Shown here: one piece after another, positions 19,203 to 26,241 of the stretch
Numbering within the stretch: the first letter of the stretch is position 1
Layout of the letters: each line of letters opens with the position of its first letter
NCBI RefSeq assembly: GCF_000617845.2
Contig: NZ_DF820425.1
Coordinates: forward strand, 3,647,725-3,711,724
DNA length: 64,000 nucleotides
Source of the DNA: Bradyrhizobium sp. DOA9
GTDB lineage: Bacteria; Pseudomonadota; Alphaproteobacteria; Rhizobiales; Xanthobacteraceae
Reading direction: 5' to 3'
The notes under the pieces: model-generated
Database searches by the model: none
What the model was told of the DNA's origin: nothing
Seen by the model: only the letters and a program-made list of their open reading frames with translations
Program-made: the position numbers and the translations under genes

Positions 19203-20198
19203 TTATTCCGCGGCTTCGCGCTGCGGCTGAACGATCATGCCTTCCAGCCGGCTGCGAATGATCGCCTCCGCCTCGCGCACGATCCGGGAGACGAGCTCGG
19301 CGCAGCTCGGGATGTCCTGGATCAGGCCCTGCACCTGGCCGGCCGACCAGATGCCCTCGTCGGAATTGCCGGTGGCATAGACCATCTTGCCGCGGGCACC
19401 GGCAACCAGCTCGCGGATGTCCTCGAACTTGGCGCCTTCCTTCTCCATCGCGACCACCTTGGTCGAGACGGCGTTCTTGGCCACGCGCGAGGTATTGCGC
19501 ATGGTGCGGAAGATCAGCTCGGTCTCGCGCTCGTCATTGGCGACGATCTTCTCCTTGATGGACTGGTGGATCGGGCTCTCCCTGGTGGCCATGAAGCGGG
19601 TGCCCATGTTGATGCCCTCGGCTCCCAGCGCCAGCGCCGCGACGAGACCGCGGGCGTCGGCGAAACCGCCGGAGGCGATCATCGGGATCTTGATCTTGTT
19701 GGCGGCGGCCGGAATCAGGATCAGGCCGGGCGTGTCGTCCTCGCCGGGGTGGCCGGCGCATTCGAAGCCGTCGATCGAGATGGCGTCGACGCCCATGCGT
19801 TCGGCCGAGAGCGCGTGGCGGACGCTGGTGCATTTGTGCACGACCTTGACGCCGTGCTTTTTGAATTCGTCGACATGCTCCTGCGGCTTGTTGCCGGCGG
19901 TCTCGACCACCGTGACGCCGCTCTCGATGATCGCGGCGCGGTATTCGGCATAGGGCGGCGGCTTGATCGCCGGCAGGATGGTGAGGTTGACGCCGAACGG
20001 CTTGTCGGTGAGGTCGCGGCAGCGCGCGATCTCCTTGGTCAGGTCCTCCGGCGTCGGCTGGGTCAGCGCCGTGATGAAGCCGAGCGCGCCGGCATTGGCG
20101 ACCGCGGCGACCAGCTCGGCGCGTCCGACCCATTGCATGCCGCCCTGGACGATCGGGTGCTGGACGCCGACGAGCTTGGTGAATCGTGTCTGCAACAT
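19203..20198 (-). CDS. Nitronate monooxygenase family FMN enzyme
   Basis: A 331-residue TIM-barrel flavoprotein of the nitronate monooxygenase (2-nitropropane dioxygenase) family. Visible blocks are VQHPIVQGGMQWVG at the N-terminus, GFECAGHPGEDD with the family histidine, and IASGGFADARGLVAALALGAEGINMGTRFMA, which binds FMN phosphate. The ATG at 20198 has GGGGGA upstream and was preferred to a start seven codons earlier. It lies just upstream of the MDR oxidoreductase. Members oxidise nitronates or act as uncharacterised FMN oxidoreductases; the natural substrate here is unknown. Confidence 0.92.
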   Translation of the reverse strand: MLQTRFTKLVGVQHPIVQGGMQWVGRAELVAAVANAGALGFITALTQPTPEDLTKEIARCRDLTDKPFGVNLTILPAIKPPPYAEYRAAIIESGVTVVETAGNKPQEHVDEFKKHGVKVVHKCTSVRHALSAERMGVDAISIDGFECAGHPGEDDTPGLILIPAAANKIKIPMIASGGFADARGLVAALALGAEGINMGTRFMATRESPIHQSIKEKIVANDERETELIFRTMRNTSRVAKNAVSTKVVAMEKEGAKFEDIRELVAGARGKMVYATGNSDEGIWSAGQVQGLIQDIPSCAELVSRIVREAEAIIRSRLEGMIVQPQREAAE

Positions 20199-20415
20199 GA
20201 TCTGTTTCCCCCCGCGCACCGCCTGGCGCTGTGTTATCCATTGACTGGCGGGGAGGATGCCGCTGGGGGTGGCAAAAGTCTATTGCGCCGCCGGGCGGGG
20301 CGACCATGCGGAGACGTCGGGGATTCCGCGCGGCGGATAATTGGGCTCTTTCTCCCGTCATTCTGAGGTGCGCGCTCAGGGTGACAGTCGTAGATTGGTG
20401 CTCGCTGCTTCAACC

Positions 20416-20495
20416 CGTCATTGCGAGCGCAGCGAAGCAATCCAGACCGTCTGCGCGGCGGGATTCTGGATTGCTTCGCTGCGCTCGCAATGACG
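20416..20495. repeat. Perfect 31-bp inverted repeat, dispersed palindrome
   Basis: Arms 20416-20446 and 20465-20495 are exact reverse complements around an 18-base loop; the core reads ATTGCGAGCGCAGCGAAGCA. It sits in the 306-bp space between NMO and the next minus-strand gene, which otherwise holds only a weaker repeat-like stretch at about 20357-20392. This is a well-recognised type of dispersed element in Bradyrhizobium and relatives. Confidence 0.85.
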
Positions 20496-20504
20496 GTAGC
20501 CTTG

Positions 20505-21179
20505 CTACTTCGCCGACAGCCGCACCATCTGGCGCCCGCCGTTGATTTCCTTGAGGCTGTTGACGAAGTTCTCGGGGCGCTGCCAGCGATGGGGCACCTT
20601 CAATCCCATGAACTCGGCGATGTCGCCGATGAAGCCGGTGCAGTTCATGGTCTCGGCATTCCAGACGGGAGAGCTGGCCTGCAATTCCTTGATGTAGGCG
20701 AACACGCGCTTGGCGTCGGCCTCGTTCAGGTAGACCCGATAGCTCGCCGTCAGATATTCCGGATCGAGATCGCCGTAGCTGGCGCCGGTCTCGGCTGGCA
20801 CGAAGGTGATGTGACCGAGCACGTAAGCGAGCGTGTCGCCGGCCGGCGTCAGGCCCGCCACTTCGACCGCCTTCTCGCTGGTCTTGCCGTACCAGACGAA
20901 GGCATGGCCCCAGCTTGCGGCCGTGCGGGCGCGGAAGTCGACATAGTAGGGGCCTTTCTCCGCACGCGCGACGGAGCGCCGCGTCGATTGCGGCTGCGGC
21001 CGCGCGGCGACGTCGGTCGTGGCAAGCGCATTCGCATCGGCAACGCGCCTGTCGGCCTGCTTGTCGGTCTGCTTGTCGGTCTCATGGGCCGAGGCCGAGG
21101 GCGTCGTGCACGAGAGCATGGCCGCAAGAGCGAAGCCCGCGAGGATGCAGGATCCCGATCGACCAGCCTTGTTCGTCAC
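20505..21179 (-). CDS. Uncharacterised exported protein
   Basis: A 224-residue protein that I do not recognise with confidence. The GTG at 21179 gives a typical export signal (TNKAGRSGSCILAGFALAAMLSC, about residues 2-31), with CGAGGGGGA upstream; the cysteine in AMLSC makes a lipoprotein possible but the lipobox is imperfect. A polar, Q/T/D-rich linker follows. The conserved-looking core contains GHAFVWYGKT, an aromatic-rich stretch around DLDPEYLTASYRVYLNEADA, and NCTGFIGDIAEFMGL with a cysteine. The H and C could form a papain- or NlpC-like site as in some DUF4105-type periplasmic proteins, but this is only a guess. Confidence 0.75.
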   Translation of the reverse strand: MTNKAGRSGSCILAGFALAAMLSCTTPSASAHETDKQTDKQADRRVADANALATTDVAARPQPQSTRRSVARAEKGPYYVDFRARTAASWGHAFVWYGKTSEKAVEVAGLTPAGDTLAYVLGHITFVPAETGASYGDLDPEYLTASYRVYLNEADAKRVFAYIKELQASSPVWNAETMNCTGFIGDIAEFMGLKVPHRWQRPENFVNSLKEINGGRQMVRLSAK

Positions 21180-21234
21180 GCTATTTCCCCCTCGACCATA
21201 AGCCGCAAATGTCTCGCGCGGACTTCGCTGCGCG

Positions 21235-21432
21235 TCAGTAGCGCGCGGCGACCGGGCCCGGCGCCTTGCCGATCGGGGCTTTTCCAACCGGGCTCTTGCC
21301 AATCGGCATCTTGCCGATCGGTGCCTGCTCGGCCGGATAGGCCGGCACGGGCTGGCGGCGTGGCAGATCCGCAGCGTTCGCGGCCGTCGCAAGAGCAAGC
21401 GTGGCACCCAGAGCAAATACAATCTTCTTCAC
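21235..21432 (-). CDS. Small exported protein with PIGK tetrapeptide-like repeats
   Basis: A 65-residue protein starting at GTG 21432, with AGGGG eight bases upstream. Residues 1-20 form a signal peptide ending ANA-ADLPR. The mature part contains four copies of a five-residue unit, in order APIGK, MPIGK, SPVGK and APIGK, then a proline-rich end. It would be a small basic periplasmic or cell-surface protein. No family is recognised. It lies 55 bases upstream of the exported-protein gene on the same strand. Confidence 0.7.
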   Translation of the reverse strand: MKKIVFALGATLALATAANAADLPRRQPVPAYPAEQAPIGKMPIGKSPVGKAPIGKAPGPVAARY

Positions 21433-21613
21433 AGCGATACCCCTAGAAGGTTGGTCCAAACACAGTCGTGCCGCGCCCCCAGACACGCCTCCCAAAAGGG
21501 CGACCGAATGCGTCCAAGTTGCGGCGCGCACGGGACATGTTGGCGGCATTGCTCGGGCGCGCGCAGATGTGATGTGTCTGGATGTTTCGGAGCCACGACC
21601 AACGCTGCGGCCG

Positions 21614-21697
21614 GTAGGATGGGTAGAGCGCAGCGAAACCCATCGGCTTTATTGTGGAAGAGCGATGATGGGTTTCGCTGCGCTCTACCCATCCTAC
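21614..21697. repeat. Perfect 31-bp inverted repeat abutting the end of the coiled-coil gene
   Basis: Arms 21614-21644 and 21667-21697 are exact reverse complements with a 22-base loop; the core reads GGGTAGAGCGCAGCGAAACC. It ends only six bases from the stop of the minus-strand gene at 21704 and could serve as its terminator. Its sequence differs from the 20.4 kb palindrome except for the shared GAGCGCAGCGAA motif. Confidence 0.85.
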
Positions 21698-21703
21698 GAA
21701 GAG

Positions 21704-23110
21704 TCACCCGATCCGGTTGAGGCTGTTCCGGATCGTCGCGAAGATGCCACCGATGTCCTTGCGAAGTGCATCGAGCGCGTTGAAGTTCTCGAAGACGCGG
21801 GCGAGGCGGTCTTCGACTTCGCGCTTGCTCCTGGTCAGCATGTCGAGACGCGAGGCCAGTGTCACGCCGGCGCTCGCCTCGATTTCGCCGACAGTTTTTT
21901 CCAGGAGATCGCGGGTGGCGCCGACCTCGGCGATCATGGCCTCGATGCCGAACACCGGCGCGGTGAGCGGAATGAGGTCGGCTTGCGACTTCGACAGCTC
22001 GGCCTTGAAGGCGTTCAGCGTCGCCAGCGTCGCCTGCAGCGCGCCGAGGCGCTGGCGCGACTGGAGCACGAAAACGTTCAGCGCGTTCTGGTGGTCGGCC
22101 AGCGTCTTGCCGTCCGCATCCGTCTCGACATCGGCGAGCGCGCGCTCGAGCTGGGCCTGGCGCTGGCCGAGCTCCTCCAGATCGAGCCGGATGCCTTTCA
22201 AGACGTTGAAATTGTCGTCGATGCGGGCGAGGCGCTGCTCGATCTCGCTCTTGTTCTTCGACAGCGTCTCGACGCGGCTGCCGAGCGGCGCTTCGCCGCC
22301 AGTCTCGAGCTCGTCGATGCTTTTTTCGAGGCGGTCATGGCTGAGGCTGAGCTCGCCGATCAGGGCATTGATACCGGCGTCGTTTGATCGGAGCGGCGCC
22401 AGCTCGGCGTGGGATTTCGCCAGATCCTCCCTGTACTGGTTGAGGGTTGCGAACGTGTCCTGGACAGCGCTCACCCGCGTCAGCAGCGCCGACACGTCGC
22501 GTGCGATGTCCTTCAGACGGTCGGCGAGGTTGTTCCTGCGGTCGTCGGTCTCGAGGTCGTGCAGGGCGCGTTCGAGCTGGTTCTGGCGGTCGCGTATCTC
22601 GGTGAAGACCGGCTCGACCGCACGGCGCTGGTCGGCGACCTTGCCGACCATCTCGCGCAGCTCCTGCTGGCGGCGGCGGATTTCGGCGAGCTGGTCGTGC
22701 ATGTCGGCGGATTCGTTGCGGCCTTGCTGGAGCAGGGCGCGCCGCTCTGTCTCGCCCAGCTTGTCGTGGAGGGCGGAAACCGCTTCCCGAGGATCGCTCT
22801 CGATCAAATGCTGGACGGTGGCATCGAGGTGGTTCTGCAGGGCGTGTGCGACCACGACGTCCTCGCGGGTCCTCCTGAGGCGGTCGCGGAGCGTCCTCAG
22901 GCTGCGGTCCTGCCGTGAGAGCTGCCAGGCGGAGCCGGCGATCAGGGCCAGGATAAGGACAGGGATGGCGCCGGTGGCGATGCGCTGTGGCGCGGACAGG
23001 CCCGCGAACCAGGCGGGCAGGTGGGCGATCTCGTAACCGAGCGCCTGCTGGGCAAAGACTGCGATGACGGCGAGCAGGACGACCCAGGCAACCAGGAAAA
23101 ACAGCCACAT
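21704..23110 (-). CDS. Membrane-anchored coiled-coil protein with a tandem ~142-residue duplication
   Basis: A 468-residue protein with two N-terminal membrane helices (about 3-20 and 46-63) and a long, highly charged alpha-helical remainder predicted to be coiled coil. Residues 175-314 and 317-453 are similar at a constant offset of 142: RQNQLERALHDLETD matches RQAQLERALADVETD, LEKSIDELETG matches LEKTVGEIEAS, and EIEQRLARIDDNFNVL matches EVEDRLARVFENFNAL. The ATG at 23110 has GAGGAATTC upstream. No catalytic motif was found. A scaffolding, envelope or division-related role is possible; I do not recognise a named family. Confidence 0.8.
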   Translation of the reverse strand: MWLFFLVAWVVLLAVIAVFAQQALGYEIAHLPAWFAGLSAPQRIATGAIPVLILALIAGSAWQLSRQDRSLRTLRDRLRRTREDVVVAHALQNHLDATVQHLIESDPREAVSALHDKLGETERRALLQQGRNESADMHDQLAEIRRRQQELREMVGKVADQRRAVEPVFTEIRDRQNQLERALHDLETDDRRNNLADRLKDIARDVSALLTRVSAVQDTFATLNQYREDLAKSHAELAPLRSNDAGINALIGELSLSHDRLEKSIDELETGGEAPLGSRVETLSKNKSEIEQRLARIDDNFNVLKGIRLDLEELGQRQAQLERALADVETDADGKTLADHQNALNVFVLQSRQRLGALQATLATLNAFKAELSKSQADLIPLTAPVFGIEAMIAEVGATRDLLEKTVGEIEASAGVTLASRLDMLTRSKREVEDRLARVFENFNALDALRKDIGGIFATIRNSLNRIG

Positions 23111-23344
23111 CGTGAATTCCTCACGCCGGCGCACTCCTGTGTTGCTATTGAAGAGCGGAACCGAGATCAAGAGGCCGCGGCGACCCGGGACGTCTGTGAC
23201 CAGACGATCCACAGCCGGGTTGAGCCCGGGCGTGCGGGGAGGATGCCGGTTTTTCCCGAAGATTCGGTTTGGCGCTGACCGGGGCGCGCGTCCCTGTGCC
23301 GGCCCGCTCGCACCCGGGCCAGCCGCCAGCCAGGACAAACCCAC

Positions 23345-23395
23345 GTGTCCTGAAGCTATAAGTGTCCTGGAGCTATACGTGTCCTGACGCTATTG
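23345..23395. repeat. Three tandem 17-bp direct repeats (GTGTCCTGxxGCTATxx)
   Basis: The units are 23345-23361, 23362-23378 and 23379-23395, reading GTGTCCTGAAGCTATAA, GTGTCCTGGAGCTATAC and GTGTCCTGACGCTATTG. The third unit covers the stop codon of the 39-residue minus-strand ORF, so the array looks like repeated copies of that gene's end. It is too short and has no spacers, so it is not CRISPR. Confidence 0.85.
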
Positions 23396-23509
23396 CTTCC
23401 CGAGCAAGTTCGACCGGATCCTGTCGGCGAACCAGACCACGAAGATCGCGCCGAACGAGAGAGCGAAGTACAGCACCGTCCACAGAAGTGCGTTGCCGGC
23501 ATTGGTCAT
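23390..23509 (-). CDS. 39-residue single-helix membrane protein (small ORF)
   Basis: An ATG at 23509 preceded by GGGAGGA at seven bases opens a 39-codon frame ending at a TAG at 23390. The product is MTNAGNALLWTVLYFALSFG followed by AIFVVWFADRIRSNLLGKQ: one membrane helix (about residues 8-27) and a basic C-terminus, so an N-out or small hairpin-free inner-membrane topology is likely. The strong ribosome site and the clear membrane pattern support it as a real gene despite its length. It is on the same strand as the coiled-coil membrane protein gene 280 bases downstream. Function unknown. Confidence 0.65.
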   Translation of the reverse strand: MTNAGNALLWTVLYFALSFGAIFVVWFADRIRSNLLGKQ

Positions 23510-23618
23510 TTGCGTCCTCCCTTGCATCAGACATCAATTTTTGCGGGGGAGAGTAGCCTTGGCCGCGACGTCCGCTTTGCGTCAGATCAATCTTGCTGCG
23601 CCGCGGCGGCGGGAAAGT

Positions 23619-24401
23619 TTACAGTCGAAACTCGTTGGTCAGCTCGCCGATGCCGTCGATCGCGACAGTCACCGTGTTCACGGGCTCCTTCATCACCCCG
23701 ACGCCGACCGAGGTGCCGGCCGCGATGAGGTCGCCGGGCGAGAGGGTCATGTCGTGGGAGATCCTGCTGACCAGCTCCTGCGCGCTGAAGATCATGTCCG
23801 AGATCGGGTAGTTCTGCCGCTCCGCGCCGTTGAGAATGGTGCGCACCGTGAGTTTTGCGGGATCGAGACCGGTCGCGATCACAGGGCCGAACGGGCCGTA
23901 ATCGTCGATGCCCTTGGCGCGGGCCCATTGTGGAAAGGTGGGGTCGCGGGTCAGGATGTCGTTGGCGGTGATGTCGTTGACGCAGGTGTAGCCGAAGATG
24001 AAGCCGTCCGCCTCATCAGGCGAGACACGCGCGCAGGCCCTGCCGATGACGATGCCGAGCTCGCCCTCATAGGTGGTCTTGCCGTCGTAGGAAGAGGGAC
24101 GGCGGATCACGGCGCCGGGTGCGGCGATGCTGGTGGTGGCCTTGAGCAGGTACAGCGGCTCCGGCGGCTCGGGCTGGTTCAGCTTGGCCGCGAGCGCGTG
24201 GAAATTATTCCAGAGCGCGACGATCTTGCTGGGCACGCAGGGCGCAAGCAGCTCGACCTCCGAGAGCGCGAGTGTCTTGCCGGTGCTGGCGTTGCGACCG
24301 AACATGTCGCCCTCGTGCACGGTGATGCCGGAGGACGTCAGCGTGCCGAAGCCCGTCGTCCCCGCACGGCGGAAGCGCAGCCATTTGCTCACGCTCGTCA
24401 T
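23619..24401 (-). CDS. Fumarylacetoacetate hydrolase (FAH) family protein
   Basis: A 260-residue cytoplasmic protein of the FAH/HpcE fold, whose members hydrolyse, decarboxylate or hydrate beta-keto and enol acids with a divalent metal. Metal ligands are seen in YEGELGIVIG and DITANDILTRD, and the C-terminal block reads LSPGDLIAAGTSVGVG. The start overlaps the stop of the upstream reductase gene by one base (TAATG), so the two are one operon. The exact substrate is not visible; an oxaloacetate-decarboxylase or acylpyruvase-type activity is possible. Confidence 0.9.
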   Translation of the reverse strand: MTSVSKWLRFRRAGTTGFGTLTSSGITVHEGDMFGRNASTGKTLALSEVELLAPCVPSKIVALWNNFHALAAKLNQPEPPEPLYLLKATTSIAAPGAVIRRPSSYDGKTTYEGELGIVIGRACARVSPDEADGFIFGYTCVNDITANDILTRDPTFPQWARAKGIDDYGPFGPVIATGLDPAKLTVRTILNGAERQNYPISDMIFSAQELVSRISHDMTLSPGDLIAAGTSVGVGVMKEPVNTVTVAIDGIGELTNEFRL

Positions 24402-25420
24402 TACGCCACCGCCAGTGCGCGCGGATCGGCCGGTGTCGAGACGCCGTCATAGAGGCCGGCGATGCGGGCGCGCTGGGTCACCATGGCCAGCACCGAGTCG
24501 AGCGCGGGCGTCGGGATGCCGGTGAGCCGGCCCATCTCCTGCACCACGGTGACGAGCGGGTCGATCTCCATCGGGCGGCCGCGCTCGAGATCCTGCAGCA
24601 TCGATGTCTTGTGCGCGCCGACCTTGCGCGCGCCTTCGATTCGGCGCTCGACGTCAACCCGGAACTTGACGCCGAAGCTCTCGGCGATGGCTTGCGTCTC
24701 CACCATGATCGCGCGCGACAGCGCGCGCGTGGCGGGATCGGTGCAGATCACGTCGAGCGTGGCGTGGGTCAGCGCGCTGATCGGGTTGAAGCAGACATTG
24801 CCCCAGAGTTTTAGCCAGATCTCGTCGCGGATGCGGTCGAGCACGGGCGCTTTCAGGCCGGCGGCGACGAAGAGATCGGCGAGCCGCTGCACGTCCGAGG
24901 TGATCTCGCCCGAGGGCTCGCCGAGCGGAAAGTTGTTGCCGTAGACGTGGCGGATTACGCCGGGCGCCTCGATCTCGGTCGCGGGATAGACGATGCAGCC
25001 GATGGCGCGCTCGGCCCCCAGCTCGCGCCACTGCCGGCCGCCGGGGTCGATGCTCTCCAGCGTCGCGTTCTCGTATTGGCCGCCGTGCTTGTAGAAGTAC
25101 CAATAGGGAATGCCGTTGACGGCGGTGACGATGCGGGTGTGAGGCCCGAGCAGCGGCTGCATCTTCTCGATCACGCCGGTGATCGAATGCGCCTTCAGCG
25201 TGATGATGATGAAGTCCTGCACGCCGAGCTCGGTGGGATCGTCGGTGCAGCGCGGATGCACGGTGTGCTTGTCCTCGCCCGCGAGCAGCGTCAAGCCGCG
25301 CTCGCGCATGGCGGCGAGGTGTGCGCCGCGCGCGATCAGGCTGACGTCGGCGCCCGCGCGCGCGAGCTGAACTCCGAGATAGCCGCCGATCGCGCCGGCG
25401 CCGTAGATGCAGATCTTCAT
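24401..25420 (-). CDS. Ketopantoate reductase (PanE/ApbA) family; possible oxalyl-CoA reductase
   Basis: A 339-residue NADPH-dependent reductase. The N-terminus CIYGAGAIGGYLG is the nucleotide-binding loop. The family lysine is likely in EIWLKLWGNVCFNPISALT, with the conserved asparagines beside it, and a C-terminal glutamate in GRPMEIDPL. The ATG at 25420 has GCGAGGA at the right distance; the frame extends upstream without a ribosome site. It is coupled to the FAH gene. It can be a true 2-dehydropantoate 2-reductase, but in Methylobacterium extorquens a paralogue, PanE2, reduces oxalyl-CoA to glyoxylate. The oxalate transporter block begins about 800 bases away, so that role is a reasonable hypothesis. 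No GntR site lies upstream. Confidence 0.88.
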   Translation of the reverse strand: MKICIYGAGAIGGYLGVQLARAGADVSLIARGAHLAAMRERGLTLLAGEDKHTVHPRCTDDPTELGVQDFIIITLKAHSITGVIEKMQPLLGPHTRIVTAVNGIPYWYFYKHGGQYENATLESIDPGGRQWRELGAERAIGCIVYPATEIEAPGVIRHVYGNNFPLGEPSGEITSDVQRLADLFVAAGLKAPVLDRIRDEIWLKLWGNVCFNPISALTHATLDVICTDPATRALSRAIMVETQAIAESFGVKFRVDVERRIEGARKVGAHKTSMLQDLERGRPMEIDPLVTVVQEMGRLTGIPTPALDSVLAMVTQRARIAGLYDGVSTPADPRALAVA

Positions 25421-25479
25421 GAAATCCTCGCGGGACCAAGATTGGCAGTTGGGTGGATCGATCGTGACACAGGTTCGCT

Positions 25480-25612
25480 GCACCTCTCCCGCTTGCGGGA
25501 GAGGTCGGCGCGGAGCGCCGGGAGAGGGCTTTCTCCTCTTGGGGAATGTCTCCCAGCGGAGACAGCCCTCTCCCCAACCCTCTCCCGCAAGCGGGAGAGG
25601 GGGCGCAGCTTC
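25480..25612. repeat. Compound dispersed palindrome of the CTCTCCCGC family
   Basis: It contains two hairpins, 25483-25504 (CCTCTCCCGC and GCGGGAGAGG) and 25578-25601, which also pair with each other, plus an inner GGAGAGGGCT/AGCCCTCTCC pair. It lies between the reductase and CBS genes, both on the minus strand, and shares its core with the 13.96 kb and 55.03 kb elements. Confidence 0.75.
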
Positions 25613-25638
25613 TCCGTGGCTAGGAGTACGTGTCGCCT

Positions 25639-26067
25639 TTACGCCGCCGCTTGCGGTGCGCCGTTGAGCGCTTCGTCAACGGCGGCGGCGATGTCCCGCA
25701 TGCTGATGACGGAGACGAGGCTGTAGTCGTCGATCACCGGCAGGTGGCGGATGTGATGACGGTTCATCAGATGCCGGACGTGCTCGATCGTGTCCGAAGA
25801 GGTGCAGGACACCAGTTGCTGCACCGAGACCAGCTGGGAGACCTTCACATTGATCGCGTTGGCGCCGTGCTCGGCGACGGCGCGCACCACGTCGCGCTCG
25901 GTGAACATGCCGACCGCGGTGTTGCCCTCGGAGCGGACCACGTCCTTGACCACCAGCGCGCTGATGTTGTTGGCGCGCATCAGCTTGGCCGCGATCCCCA
26001 CCGTTTCGTTCATACGCACCGTGACAACGCGCGGCGTCTTCTTGCGCAGAATGTCTCCGACCAGCAT
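25639..26067 (-). CDS. CBS-pair domain protein under the GntR-type operator
   Basis: A 142-residue protein consisting of two CBS motifs, starting MLVGDILRKKTPRVVTVRMN; blocks are ANNISALVVKD, GMFTERDVVRAV and HIRHLPVIDDYSLVSVISMRDIA. CBS pairs bind adenine nucleotides or related ligands and often gate transporters or enzymes. The ATG at 26067 has AGGGAGG six to seven bases upstream and was chosen over a longer frame. A palindrome TGGTATACATAATGCCA lies 33 bases upstream of the start. It therefore appears to belong to the oxalate-type regulon. Its partner protein is unknown. Confidence 0.9.
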   Translation of the reverse strand: MLVGDILRKKTPRVVTVRMNETVGIAAKLMRANNISALVVKDVVRSEGNTAVGMFTERDVVRAVAEHGANAINVKVSQLVSVQQLVSCTSSDTIEHVRHLMNRHHIRHLPVIDDYSLVSVISMRDIAAAVDEALNGAPQAAA

Positions 26068-26099
26068 TGCAACCTCCCTGGGTGAACGTTGAGGAAGTG

Positions 26100-26116
26100 T
26101 GGTATACATAATGCCA
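26100..26116. promoter_or_regulatory. GntR-type operator, site A (upstream of CBS gene)
   Basis: TGGTATACATAATGCCA: half-sites TGGTAT and ATGCCA separated by five bases. It lies 33 bases before the CBS start, a position expected to block transcription. It is one of eight matching sites in the window. Confidence 0.75.
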
Positions 26117-26185
26117 ATCGTCAAGCGCTGGATTTGGCGGATCCGAAAAATCTTGCGACAGGAGTGCTGACGTTTGCCGCGCGAC

Positions 26186-26219
26186 AAAAGGAAAGGGCGC
26201 ATCGCTGCGCCCCTTCCTG
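26186..26219 (-). terminator. Rho-independent-type terminator after the first OFA carrier
   Basis: On the minus strand GGAAGGGGCGCA, a GCGA loop and TGCGCCCTTTCC form a hairpin followed by TTTTG. It starts 23 bases after the carrier's stop. Confidence 0.6.
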
Positions 26220-26241
26220 GCCCTGCAGTACCTGTGACGGG

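Noticed and set aside
23345..23395. Tandem repeats as a CRISPR remnant
   Set aside because: Units are only 17 bases, directly adjacent and without spacers or cas genes.
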